From Anaerotignum neopropionicum (GTDB lineage: Bacteria; Bacillota; Clostridia; Lachnospirales; Anaerotignaceae): a stretch of 64,000 nucleotides of DNA. Made by a program: the position numbers and the translations under genes. The DNA lies in NCBI RefSeq assembly GCF_001571775.1, contig NZ_LRVM01000005.1:1-64000 (forward strand), given 5' to 3'. Shown one piece after another: positions 55,070 to 62,957 of the stretch (the first letter of the stretch is position 1; each line of letters opens with the position of its first letter). The notes below the pieces were generated by a model. That model did not search any database, was not told the DNA's origin, and worked only from the letters and a program-made list of their open reading frames with translations.

Positions 55070-56305
55070 TCATTTCCTTAAATGATTGATTTTTAAGCTT
55101 CCTCCGCCAAAAGCCGGATCTATGCCACCAACAAAGGTGGAGCGCACCACGGTTTCTCTGCCGTATTTTCTGCGGAGAATATCCATGGCTTCATCGGCCT
55201 GCTTTTGTTTGCTCCAATCTTCCTCTAAAAAAGAAAGCTGGATACATTCATCCCTGCAAAGCTGGGCAACACGAATACCCAAATGGCGAATGGGTTCTTT
55301 TTTCCAAGCCTCATCAAAAATCATTTTTGCCGCTTCATAAACCGCATTCGTGCAATCAATGGAATTCAGCAGCTTTTTTTGGTGAGAATATACTTGAAAA
55401 TCCGTGGTTTTAATTTCCACGCCAATTTCTCTTGCACAAACCTTGCCCTCCCGCAGGCGCATGGAAACCATTTCCGCCAAGGAAAGAAGAATTTTATAGG
55501 CTTCCTCCCGTTTCTCCACATCATAAGGAATGGTGGTGCTGTTTCCAATGCTTTTCACCTCCCGAACTGCTTCTGCGTGGGCAACAGGGGTATCGTCTAT
55601 CCCGTTGGCATAGGCATTGAGCATTCTGCCATAGCTTTTGAATTCTTTTTCCAAAAGCGTCACAGGATATTTTGCCAAATCACCAATGGTGCGTATGCCC
55701 ATTTTTCTGAGGCGTGGGGCAGTCCTTCTGCCTACCATAAACATTTCGTCCACAGACAGAGGCCACAGCTTCTTTTCCAACTCATCCGGATAAAGGGTGA
55801 GGATTTTATCCGGCTTCTCCAGCTCCCCTGCCATTTTCGCCAAAAGCTTATTGGAGCTTATACCAATATTTACGGTAAAGCCCAATTCCTTTTTGATATG
55901 CTCTTTTATTTTTTTCGCACCCTCCAAGGGTGGGCCAAAAAGCTGCTCCATCCCTGTATAGTCAAGAAAACCCTCATCAATGCTAAACGGCTCAATGCGG
56001 TCGGAGTAATGTTGAAGAATACAAAACATTTCCTCGGAATTTCTGGTATACAAAGAAAAATCCGGAGGGACACAGATCAGATCAGGGCATTTTTGCAAAG
56101 CAAACCCCTTTGGTTCTCCCGTTACAATGCCGTATTTTTTAGCGGAGGTGCTTTTTGCAAGAATGATACCCCGACGGCTTTCGCTATCCCCCGCAACAGC
56201 CGAGGGAACGGTGCGTAAATCCAGCATACCGCCATCCTTAAGCAGCTGTACCGCACTCCAGCTTAAGAACGCACCATTCACATCAATATGAAAAATTGTT
56301 CTCAC
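55070..56305 (-). CDS. dinB: DNA polymerase IV (Y-family)
   Basis: A 411-residue translesion polymerase. Catalytic motifs are intact: FHIDVNGAFLSWSAV (first Asp), SIDEGFLDYT (Asp-Glu pair) and VNIGISSNKLLAKMAGELEKP. The helix-hairpin-helix and little-finger regions follow. GTG at 56305 is the start: GGGGGAG is four bases upstream and homology begins there, whereas the frame extends upstream without signals. The tail lacks a standard beta-clamp motif that I can identify with confidence. Confidence 0.93.
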   Translation of the reverse strand: MRTIFHIDVNGAFLSWSAVQLLKDGGMLDLRTVPSAVAGDSESRRGIILAKSTSAKKYGIVTGEPKGFALQKCPDLICVPPDFSLYTRNSEEMFCILQHYSDRIEPFSIDEGFLDYTGMEQLFGPPLEGAKKIKEHIKKELGFTVNIGISSNKLLAKMAGELEKPDKILTLYPDELEKKLWPLSVDEMFMVGRRTAPRLRKMGIRTIGDLAKYPVTLLEKEFKSYGRMLNAYANGIDDTPVAHAEAVREVKSIGNSTTIPYDVEKREEAYKILLSLAEMVSMRLREGKVCAREIGVEIKTTDFQVYSHQKKLLNSIDCTNAVYEAAKMIFDEAWKKEPIRHLGIRVAQLCRDECIQLSFLEEDWSKQKQADEAMDILRRKYGRETVVRSTFVGGIDPAFGGGSLKINHLRK

Positions 56306-56347
56306 GTCGCTCCCCCTTATATATATGATCGGAATTAATAACTTCTC
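56306..56347. other. Short dinB upstream segment
   Basis: Contains ATATATAT tracts near 56320; the dinB promoter probably reaches into the adjoining repeat. No SOS box could be identified by eye. Confidence 0.3.
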
Positions 56348-56470
56348 GGGATTCTGTCCCGAACCCTGCAAGCGGGTCAAGCACTTTTGGTGCGCAAAAG
56401 CCAGCTTCGCTGTCTGCCCTATCTTTGGCAGTACAGCTTTGAAACGGCTTGAGCGAAACTCTCTATGCCA
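56348..56470 (+). repeat. Dispersed repeat family A, copy 2
   Basis: Matches 13772-13890: GGGA.TCTGTCCC, then CCTGCAAGC, GGTCAAGCACTTTTG, CGCAAAAGC, a CCCTATCTTTGGC block and CGGCTTGA. Same orientation, no ORF. It lies directly upstream of dinB. Confidence 0.75.
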
Positions 56471-56642
56471 AAATATTCATTTTTGCCAGCAACCAATTTC
56501 CCCTAGTATACCATGAAAAAAACAAGGCTTCAATCGCAGAAAATCAACCGTAATCAAACATTATTTGTATGGTTTTAGAGAAATTTGTAAGCAAAAGAAA
56601 AAATCTATTATTTTAAAAGTACGTATATTAAGAAAACATTTC

Positions 56643-56671
56643 TTGTTTTCTTCAATAATCGACCTTATAAT
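56643..56671 (+). promoter_or_regulatory. Promoter of the metallophosphoesterase gene
   Basis: TTGTTT (56643-56648), 17-base spacer, TATAAT (56666-56671). The start near 56678 lies just before the chosen start codon and shows that the longer upstream frame is not translated from this transcript. Confidence 0.6.
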
Positions 56672-56705
56672 AGTAAAAAATAAAAATGAATTGGCGGTGA
56701 AACCC

Positions 56706-57530
56706 TTGAAATATCTTAAAACCAAAATTGCCTGCACTTTCATTTGCTTGGCGGGCTTTTTATACTGGCAAAACAACGGGCTTATGCTAACACAGCATAC
56801 CTATTCCAAAAACGTCCCAGAGGGACTTGACGGCTATAAAATTTTACAGGTTTCCGACTTGCAAAATAAATCCTTTGGGCAAAACCAGGAACGACTTCTG
56901 AAAAAAATAAGAAATGGAGCGCCGGATATCATCGTAATCACCGGAGATTTGATTGACCGAAACCGTACCGATTTGGATGTGGCAATGATCTTTGTAGATA
57001 AAGCGGTAAATATTGCCCCTGTTTACTATGTCAGCGGCAATCACGAGCATCAATCCGGCTGTTTTGATGAGCTTTCGGAAAAATTAATTGCAGCAGGAGT
57101 AACCATATTGGAAAATGGGAAGTCTATTGTTGAAAGAAACGGGGCTACGATAGAAATCATCGGCCTTGCAGATAAGAGCGTAAATCCCTATTATGCACAG
57201 GTTCTTTCCACCCTCACAAAAGGCGAAAATGAGAATTCTTTCCACGTTCTTCTCTCCCATCGACCGGAATTATTTGAAACCTATGTGGAAAATGGTGTGG
57301 ATCTTGCCTTCACCGGGCATGCCCATGGCGGACAAATCAGATTGCCCTTTATCGGCGGTATTTTCGCCCCAAATCAAGGTTTTTTTCCATCCTACACGGT
57401 GGGGATTTATGAAGAAAACAACACGGCAATGGTGGTTAGCCGCGGCTTGGGCAACAGCACCTTCCCCTTTCGCATTTTCAACCGACCTGAGCTGGTAATG
57501 GTTACTTTGAAGTACGAAAAAAAGCCTTAA
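56706..57530 (+). CDS. Metallophosphoesterase (YkuE/YaeI-like), membrane-anchored
   Basis: About 274 residues. A short N-terminal membrane segment (IACTFICLAGFLYW) is followed by a calcineurin-type phosphatase: the metal motifs are QVSDLQN, VITGDLIDRN, VSGNHEH, LLSHRPE and FTGHAHGGQIRLPF. This group includes enzymes that hydrolyse UDP-diacylglucosamine or act on lipids; the substrate here is unknown. TTG at 56706 (GGCGGTG six bases upstream) is preferred, with GTG at 56697 also possible. Confidence 0.88.
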   Translation: MKYLKTKIACTFICLAGFLYWQNNGLMLTQHTYSKNVPEGLDGYKILQVSDLQNKSFGQNQERLLKKIRNGAPDIIVITGDLIDRNRTDLDVAMIFVDKAVNIAPVYYVSGNHEHQSGCFDELSEKLIAAGVTILENGKSIVERNGATIEIIGLADKSVNPYYAQVLSTLTKGENENSFHVLLSHRPELFETYVENGVDLAFTGHAHGGQIRLPFIGGIFAPNQGFFPSYTVGIYEENNTAMVVSRGLGNSTFPFRIFNRPELVMVTLKYEKKP

Positions 57531-57694
57531 CGAATATTTGCTTCCCCTACCACATTATGCTATAATGAGCCAAGCTAATCCATTTTCCAAGCCTTGGCAA
57601 TCCTTTTTTTTCATGCAAAAGCGTTTAGGTTTGGTATGGGCAAAAAAAGCAATCAATTTAAATTTTGAATATGAACTACGAAAGGAAGACTATC

Positions 57695-58216
57695 ATGGCA
57701 AAAAATCCAGTTCTAACATTTGAAATGCAAAACGGTGGCGTAATTAAAGCGGAGCTTTATCCGGAAATCGCCCCCAATACGGTAAATAATTTTATTTCCT
57801 TAGTCAATAAAGGCTATTATGACGGATTGATTTTTCACCGTGTCATTAACGGCTTTATGATTCAAGGCGGCTGCCCCGACGGCACAGGCATGGGTGGCCC
57901 GGGCTACCAGATTCGTGGTGAATTTTCCATCAACGGCGTAAAAAACGATTTGAAGCACGATAAGGGTGTGCTCTCCATGGCTCGTGCAATGAACCCCAAC
58001 AGCGCAGGCTCTCAGTTCTTTATCATGCACGAAAAATCTCCTCATTTGGATGGACAATATGCTTCCTTTGGTAAGGTAATCGAAGGACAGGAGGTTGTGG
58101 ATGCCATTGCTACAACTGGTACCAGCCGCGGCGACCGCCCCGTTGAGGATCAAGTGATGGCAAAGGTAAGCGTTGATACCTTTGGAGAAGTGTATCCCGA
58201 ACCGGAAAAAATGTAA
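57695..58216 (+). CDS. Cyclophilin-type peptidyl-prolyl cis-trans isomerase
   Basis: A 173-residue cytoplasmic isomerase assisting protein folding. The family motifs FHRVINGFMIQGG, the catalytic Arg in that segment, and NSAGSQFFIM are intact. ATG at 57695 with GAAAGGAAG upstream. No signal peptide. It is followed by a tRNA gene. Confidence 0.95.
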   Translation: MAKNPVLTFEMQNGGVIKAELYPEIAPNTVNNFISLVNKGYYDGLIFHRVINGFMIQGGCPDGTGMGGPGYQIRGEFSINGVKNDLKHDKGVLSMARAMNPNSAGSQFFIMHEKSPHLDGQYASFGKVIEGQEVVDAIATTGTSRGDRPVEDQVMAKVSVDTFGEVYPEPEKM

Positions 58217-58291
58217 TTTTTCAAAAAAAATTTAAAAAAACTGCTTGCATTATAAAAAAATTTATGATAATATAAGCAAGCAGTTTTCCTT

Positions 58292-58375
58292 GCGGATGTG
58301 GCGGAACTGGCAGACGCACCAGACTCAAAATCTGGCGGTAGTGATATCGTGTGGGTTCGAGTCCCACCATCCGCA
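58292..58375 (+). tRNA. tRNA-Leu (anticodon CAA)
   Basis: The acceptor stem GCGGATG pairs with CATCCGC, and the discriminator is A at 58375. The anticodon stem is CCAGA/TCTGG with loop CTCAAAA, giving anticodon CAA for UUG codons. A long variable arm (about 13 bases) is typical of tRNA-Leu, and the T loop is GTTCGAG. The 3' CCA is not encoded. An AT-rich promoter with TTGCAT (58245-58250) lies upstream and a terminator follows. Confidence 0.97.
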
Positions 58376-58378
58376 CTT

Positions 58379-58412
58379 AAAAAGAGTTGTCTAATTTGAC
58401 AACTCTTTTTTA
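58379..58412. terminator. Terminator after tRNA-Leu
   Basis: AAAGAGTTGTC (58381-58391) pairs perfectly with GACAACTCTTT (58398-58408), followed by a T-run. It also faces the convergent ferritin-like gene. Confidence 0.85.
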
Positions 58413-58432
58413 TGTCTTAATATTGCCTTTAC

Positions 58433-58909
58433 TTACGAATACATACTGTTTACTGACATATAATCGTAAATCATTTTGCCGTGACCCTGCTCCTCTTTTT
58501 GAATATGGTTCAGAATATTGCGTATTTGTTCATCTTTAAATTCAAAAACGCATGTATCATATAGATGAGAAACATGTTTCTCAGCGGAGAGCACATCCGT
58601 GCATAAATAGCTGTCATTTTGCTTCTCCGTCGTATTCGCCGGCCCATAGGCTGCAGTAAACGTGGGCTGTGACTGTGCTTTTCCGCCCTGCGCAGGAATT
58701 GTTCCGTTTTCAATTTGCGTAAGGGTGTCATAATGCTGCTGCTCAATTTGTGCAATTTGAGAGAACAAATTCTTAAGCTGTGAATCAACCGCTTCTGAGG
58801 AATACTTTTTATATTTATCTACGCAAAGTTTTTCCTGTTCCTTTAAATCTTTTAAAAGGGTCGTTTCTTTTTGTGTTAATTGCATTGCTTTGTTTTGTGT
58901 TAATTGCAT
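58433..58909 (-). CDS. Ferritin-like / spore coat CotF-type protein
   Basis: A 158-residue helical protein with two long helices, then a Gln/Thr-rich linker, then two more helices ending in QKEEQGHGKMIYDYM. The pattern fits the CotF/ferritin-like coat proteins of spore-formers. ATG at 58909 has GAGGTG nine bases upstream. The first codons contain a tandem repeat (MQLTQ twice, at residues 1 and 9), giving a second internal ATG that could also start. Iron binding is not shown by an obvious full set of ligands. Confidence 0.7.
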   Translation of the reverse strand: MQLTQNKAMQLTQKETTLLKDLKEQEKLCVDKYKKYSSEAVDSQLKNLFSQIAQIEQQHYDTLTQIENGTIPAQGGKAQSQPTFTAAYGPANTTEKQNDSYLCTDVLSAEKHVSHLYDTCVFEFKDEQIRNILNHIQKEEQGHGKMIYDYMSVNSMYS

Positions 58910-59168
58910 ATTTATCACCTCGGTTTTTAGTATGCGCAATACGAAATCAATCTATACTTTAGGCAAATCTCTTTTTATGGGCTTTGCAAAACTGAATAAT
59001 ATAATGAAACTCCTATAAATTTTTCCTCCTAGCAGTTGCTTTTCAAACCAAAATGAATCATAGTTCAAATTGCAAAAGCTTAAACCATTCTAGTCCAAAT
59101 CCTTTTATTGTTTTTATTTTTATGGTATAATTAGACAAATGATTTAATAATTATAAGCTGGTGATAAA
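58910..59168. other. Intergenic region with the vat-like promoter
   Basis: A TATAAT box at 59126-59131 directs a transcript starting near 59138 into the leader peptide and acetyltransferase. The -35 region is weak (TTTTAT at 59103-59108, 17-base spacing). No other feature recognised. Confidence 0.5.
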
Positions 59169-59207
59169 ATGAAAAGGTGCATTGTAATTACTGAAATAGT
59201 TGAATAA
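59169..59207 (+). CDS. Candidate 12-residue leader peptide of the Vat-type gene
   Basis: ATG 59169 opens a 12-codon frame, MKRCIVITEIVE, ending at TAA 59205-59207, 23 bases before the acetyltransferase start. A weak GGTG lies upstream. Its last codons (CTGAAATAGT) are exactly complementary to the first codons of the next gene. Short leader peptides of this kind, where ribosome stalling opens a stem, control erm and cat resistance genes in Gram-positives. Translation of this one is inferred. Confidence 0.5.
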   Translation: MKRCIVITEIVE

Positions 59208-59243
59208 AAAATAAACCTTAGGAGGTTTTTATGACTATTTCAG
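59191..59243 (+). promoter_or_regulatory. Stem that would hide the ribosome-binding site of the Vat-type gene
   Basis: CTGAAATAGT (59191-59200) pairs perfectly with ACTATTTCAG (59234-59243), enclosing the ribosome-binding site and ATG. Inside, AAACCT (59213-59218) pairs with AGGTTT (59223-59228), burying AGGAGG itself. The outer 5' arm lies inside the leader peptide ORF. This layout predicts translational attenuation: a stalled ribosome on the leader frees the site. Confidence 0.6.
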
Positions 59244-59863
59244 ATAAAAAAATATTTCCGCGAAAGAATGATTTTGAAACGGTGTATTTAAAAAATATCG
59301 TTTTTAATCCTAATATTCTGGTTGGCGACTACACAATATATCATGATTTTTGTTCTGACCCCAGAGAGTTTGAAAAAAATAATGTGCTGTACCACTATCC
59401 AATTAACCAAGATAAATTGTTTATCGGTAAATTTTGTTCCATCGCCTGCGGTGCGAAATTTCTTTTTAACAGCGCCAATCACACGCTAAAATCCCTCTCC
59501 ACCTATCCGTTTCCAATTTTTTTTGAAGCGTGGAATTTAGACAAAAAACAGGTTGCATCTGCTTGGGATCATAAAGGTGATATTGTAATTGGCAACGATG
59601 TTTGGATTGGATATGAAGCAGTTATCTTATCCGGCGTTCATATTGGAGATGGCGCAATCGTTGGTTCAAGAGCAGTGGTAACAAAAGACGTTCCTCCATA
59701 CACAATTGTTGGCGGCATTCCTGCACAAGAAATAAAAAAGCGTTTTAGCGAAGAAACGATAGGAAGTTTACAAAAGCTGCAATGGTGGAATTGGCCTTAC
59801 GAAAAAATCCAGAAATTTCTCCCCTATATTATGAATGGGGAAATTGACAAATTATTATTTTGA
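59231..59863 (+). CDS. Vat/CatB-type xenobiotic acetyltransferase
   Basis: A 210-residue left-handed beta-helix acetyltransferase. Hexapeptide repeats ([20 protein letters not shown], then [15 protein letters not shown]) and the catalytic His in [15 protein letters not shown] match the xenobiotic acetyltransferases that modify streptogramin A or chloramphenicol. The C-terminal [10 protein letters not shown] segment is also typical. Substrate and resistance are unproven; many chromosomal homologues are silent. TTAGGAGG lies nine bases upstream but within a predicted hairpin. Confidence 0.9.
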   Translation: MTISDKKIFPRKNDFETVYLKNIVFNPNILVGDYTIYHDFCSDPREFEKNNVLYHYPINQDKLFIGKFCSIACGAKFLFNSANHTLKSLSTYPFPIFFEAWNLDKKQVASAWDHKGDIVIGNDVWIGYEAVILSGVHIGDGAIVGSRAVVTKDVPPYTIVGGIPAQEIKKRFSEETIGSLQKLQWWNWPYEKIQKFLPYIMNGEIDKLLF

Positions 59864-60026
59864 ATTCATTCTTGAATGATCCCCTTATACTCTGGGTTTA
59901 ATTTAACAAAAGCCAGAAGTCAGAATTTCCGGTAAAAAGAATCTCTTTTTTACCGGATTTTATTATGCTATAATGCTTAAGTATTGTAAAATATTTACAA
60001 ATAAAGCATGAAATGAGGAGTAGTCT

Positions 60027-60683
60027 ATGAGATCTGATACTATTTTTTCAAGCATGGAAAACCTAAAAAACGAAGATGCTGCAATAAAAATGTCGGCCTA
60101 TATGAGAAATCAGTTTTCCTTTTTAGGTGTGCGTCCACCAGAGAGAAAATCCGTTTGTAAAGAGATTTTTCGGGTAGGAAAGAAAAACAAAACAATTGAT
60201 TGGGAATTTCTAGACGACTGTTGGGAAAACAAATATCGAGAAATGCAGTATATTGTCTTGGATTATTTGTCGGTAATGCAAAAATTTTTAACCTATGATG
60301 ATGTACCAAAAATCAAGCACTATGTAAAAACCAAGCAATGGTGGGATACCATTGACGGCCTGGACAGAATTGTTGGAGATATTGGAATTGTAGACGACAG
60401 AATAGATGCACTCATGCTCACCTGGTCAAGGGATGAAGATTTTTGGATACGGCGTCTTGCCATAGACCATCAGCTTTCCAGAAAGGAACGAACGAACAAA
60501 GAACTTTTGGAGGAAATTATTCTCAATAATTTGGGCAGCAATGAATTTTTCATCAATAAGGCTATCGGTTGGAGTTTGCGGGATTATTCCAAGGTGAATC
60601 CCCATTGGGTGGGAAATTTTATTAAAAAATATCAAGATGAAATGAACAGCTTAAGTATACGAGAAGGCAGCAAATATCTTTAA
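60027..60683 (+). CDS. AlkD-like DNA alkylation repair protein (HEAT-repeat glycosylase)
   Basis: A 218-residue all-helical HEAT-repeat protein. FLGVRPPERKSVCKEIFR and KQWWDTIDGLD (with the DNA-contact Trp/Asp residues) and the terminal INKAIGWSLRDYSKVNPHWV are family signatures. AlkD removes 3- and 7-methylated purines. GAGGAG precedes the ATG. It stands alone downstream of the acetyltransferase. Confidence 0.9.
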   Translation: MRSDTIFSSMENLKNEDAAIKMSAYMRNQFSFLGVRPPERKSVCKEIFRVGKKNKTIDWEFLDDCWENKYREMQYIVLDYLSVMQKFLTYDDVPKIKHYVKTKQWWDTIDGLDRIVGDIGIVDDRIDALMLTWSRDEDFWIRRLAIDHQLSRKERTNKELLEEIILNNLGSNEFFINKAIGWSLRDYSKVNPHWVGNFIKKYQDEMNSLSIREGSKYL

Positions 60684-60731
60684 CCATTTAACTATGCCCA
60701 GCTTTTAGAAAACAAAACAAGGAGTGAAATC

Positions 60732-61127
60732 ATGGCAACTTCAACAATACAAGCTACCTTTCCATGTGATATCCAAAAGGTTTGGAATATGGTAACTTCT
60801 CTGGAAAACATTTCATGGAGAAGTGATTTGTGTAAAATTCAAGTTTTAACTCCCACGAAGTTTGTAGAGTATACCAAGGAGGGTTATTCCACAACCTTTA
60901 CCATTACTCGAACCGAGCCCTGTCAATGTTGGGAATTTGATATGGAAAATAACAGTATAAAAGGGCATTGGGCAGGTGTTTTTTCCTATCAAAACGGCAA
61001 AACAACCATTATTTTCACCGAAACCGTTGACGCAAAAAAAGTTTTGCTGAAACCATTTTTGAAAATATATTTAAAAAAACAACAGCTTGCTTATATATCG
61101 GATTTAAAAAAAGCATTACAAAACTAA
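60732..61127 (+). CDS. SRPBCC/START-like family protein
   Basis: A 131-residue protein with the helix-grip fold pattern: IQATFPCDIQKVWNMVTSLENISWRSDL at the N-terminus and a long terminal helix. Such proteins bind hydrophobic ligands or act as cyclases; no ligand is indicated. AAGGAG precedes the ATG. It lies 49 bases after the AlkD-like gene and could be cotranscribed. Confidence 0.82.
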   Translation: MATSTIQATFPCDIQKVWNMVTSLENISWRSDLCKIQVLTPTKFVEYTKEGYSTTFTITRTEPCQCWEFDMENNSIKGHWAGVFSYQNGKTTIIFTETVDAKKVLLKPFLKIYLKKQQLAYISDLKKALQN

Positions 61128-61209
61128 TTTTGCGGTTCCGAACGAAACAAAAACATAAAAAATTACTACTTATTTTTTAATGTCTGTTTGAAAAAAAAGG
61201 AGGACAATT

Positions 61210-61650
61210 ATGTTTCAAAAGAAAATATTATTATGCCATCTACTCTTACTTATGGCTTGCAGCGGATGCGGTGCAAAAGAGGTAGAAGCAGAAAATCCGT
61301 TTAAGATAGATACCTCCGATTACAAACTTTTGCGCCAATCAACAGAGGACTACAACTCCATCGAAGTATATCAGCTTGATGGCGAAATTGTTGTAAACGC
61401 AAGGTCAGAAGCTGCTTTCTTTGACGGGGCACAATTTACTGCGACGACAGAAAATGAGTTATCTGCCGACAATGTAGAAATCACTTGGACCACCATAGGC
61501 GGAGGTACTGAAAAAACGGAACACAACGCAAGAATTATCGCAGAAATCATTATTCAGGAGGATGAAACAGTCATCCTTGACGAAAAAGTAAATTTTATGA
61601 AAAAGGGCTTTGATGCCGTTGGGGATGCAATGAAAAACTCCATGAAATGA
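61210..61650 (+). CDS. Small lipoprotein of unknown function
   Basis: A 146-residue protein with a signal peptide and lipobox (LLMACSGCG; the lipidated Cys is at 17 or 20). The mature part is acidic and beta-rich. AAAGGAGG precedes the ATG. Nothing in the sequence points to a ligand or role. A broken DJ-1 gene follows. Confidence 0.7.
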   Translation: MFQKKILLCHLLLLMACSGCGAKEVEAENPFKIDTSDYKLLRQSTEDYNSIEVYQLDGEIVVNARSEAAFFDGAQFTATTENELSADNVEITWTTIGGGTEKTEHNARIIAEIIIQEDETVILDEKVNFMKKGFDAVGDAMKNSMK

Positions 61651-61694
61651 AGATACGGATTCTGCCGCAACAAACACTATTCCTTAAGGAGGCT

Positions 61695-61915
61695 AGAAAA
61701 TAACTTAAAAGCACGGGCAGGCAAAACATATCCCAGTGAGAAAAATTATGGTACGGAACAGTCAGTTAGTCATGGCAATATCATCACCGCAAACGGCACA
61801 GCAGCTTTGGAATTTGCAAAAAGGGTCCTGCTTGCGTTAAGGTTTGCCTCGGAAGAAAAGATCATAGAATGGTACAATTTTCATAAGCTAGGTTTTTACC
61901 TCTCCACGATGCTTA
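61695..61915 (+). pseudogene. C-terminal remnant of a DJ-1/PfpI family gene
   Basis: The frame encodes KARAGKTYPSEKNYGTEQSVSHGNIITANGT and ALEFAKRVLLAL..EEKIIEWYNFHKLGF, the C-terminal third of DJ-1/PfpI glutamine amidotransferase-like proteins. The N-terminal two thirds, including the nucleophilic Cys, are missing, and no start codon is present. It is a truncated gene. Confidence 0.75.
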
Positions 61916-61936
61916 AATATAAATTTACAAAATTTA

Positions 61937-61983
61937 AAACGCCTGATTGCAAGGACTTTCCTTATCATTCGGGCGTCTTTTGT
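61937..61983 (-). terminator. Terminator of the GalT-like gene
   Basis: On the minus strand ACGCCCGAA pairs with TCAGGCGT (one mismatch), followed by TTTAAATTT. It lies just after the stop at 61994. Confidence 0.6.
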
Positions 61984-61993
61984 AAGCATCTAT

Positions 61994-62947
61994 TTAATCT
62001 TTTTTACGATAATATTCCGCCGCATGTTCCGGTAAAATAGAATTGATATAACTTCCTGTAGCATACTCGAAACCAGCAAAGCCGCCGATTCTGGGCAAAA
62101 TTTCAATATGCCAGTGAAAGTCCCCATTCACCTCGCCATCAATCAGACAAATATTATACCCCACATCCTTGCGTAAGGACGAAATTTTTGGCAAAAGCCC
62201 GTGAAATAAAACAGATAAAGATTTTAATTCCTCAGCCTTCACATTGGCAAAACTGGAAATATGCCTTTTGGGACAAATCCAAAGCTCATAGGGAAACCGA
62301 GAGGCATAAGGTGTAATTACTAAAAAATGTTGGTTTTCCTCCACAATGCGTATGCCCTGTTCCTTTTCATAAGTAAGCATTTTGCAAAAAAGACAATCCT
62401 CCTTTTGCATATACCGCCGCATCAAATCCTCCCGCTGGGGCATAACAGGCAACCCAACGATCTGCCAATGGGAATGGCAAATACTCATTCCTGCCGAAGG
62501 GCCGCAATTCTTAAAAATCTGTATATATTTCACTTCCTCTGACGAAAGCATTTTGCAATATCTCTGCTGCAATACAACAAAAACCCGTTCTAGCTGTGCC
62601 AAAGAAAAATGGTCAATGGTCTCCTCATGATGGGGCGTATCCACCAAAACCTCATGGATTCCCTTGCCTAAAATATGTTCGTAAAAAAGGGTTTCCGACT
62701 TTCCTTCCGCCTCTTTATCCACCGTGGGAAACATATTGGGGAACACACGAATTCTCCAGCAATCATCCTCTCCATCTTGATAAAGGGGGGGAGTTGTTTT
62801 ATCCTCATGTCCGCCGCAAAACGGGCACTCCTCGTTCCCACTGCATTTCCGCTCAATTTTATGCAGAAATTCATAGGGACGGTTTTTCCTATTTTGGGCA
62901 TAATGCGTCCACTCTTTGGTAAAAGGATTTCTTCTCACTTCGGACAT
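61994..62947 (-). CDS. Galactose-1-phosphate uridylyltransferase-like protein (HIT superfamily)
   Basis: A 317-residue nucleotidyltransferase with two HIT-like halves. Zinc-type cysteines appear in ECPFCGGHED; the active-site motif is ICHSHWQIVGLP (HxHxQ). A second region, GDFHWHIEILPR, follows in the C-terminal half. GalT converts galactose-1-phosphate and UDP-glucose; related ADP-glucose phosphorylases look similar, so the substrate is uncertain. ATG at 62947 follows GGGGGGAG closely. The stop of the upstream transporter gene lies 10 bases before the start. No other galactose gene is nearby. Confidence 0.8.
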   Translation of the reverse strand: MSEVRRNPFTKEWTHYAQNRKNRPYEFLHKIERKCSGNEECPFCGGHEDKTTPPLYQDGEDDCWRIRVFPNMFPTVDKEAEGKSETLFYEHILGKGIHEVLVDTPHHEETIDHFSLAQLERVFVVLQQRYCKMLSSEEVKYIQIFKNCGPSAGMSICHSHWQIVGLPVMPQREDLMRRYMQKEDCLFCKMLTYEKEQGIRIVEENQHFLVITPYASRFPYELWICPKRHISSFANVKAEELKSLSVLFHGLLPKISSLRKDVGYNICLIDGEVNGDFHWHIEILPRIGGFAGFEYATGSYINSILPEHAAEYYRKKD

Positions 62948-62957
62948 AATCTCCCCC

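Noticed and set aside
55283-56218. 311-codon plus-strand frame antisense to dinB
   Set aside because: Shadow of a gene with intact catalytic motifs.
56565-56705. 44-codon N-terminal extension of the metallophosphoesterase
   Set aside because: It lies upstream of a good promoter (56643-56671) and lacks a ribosome-binding site.
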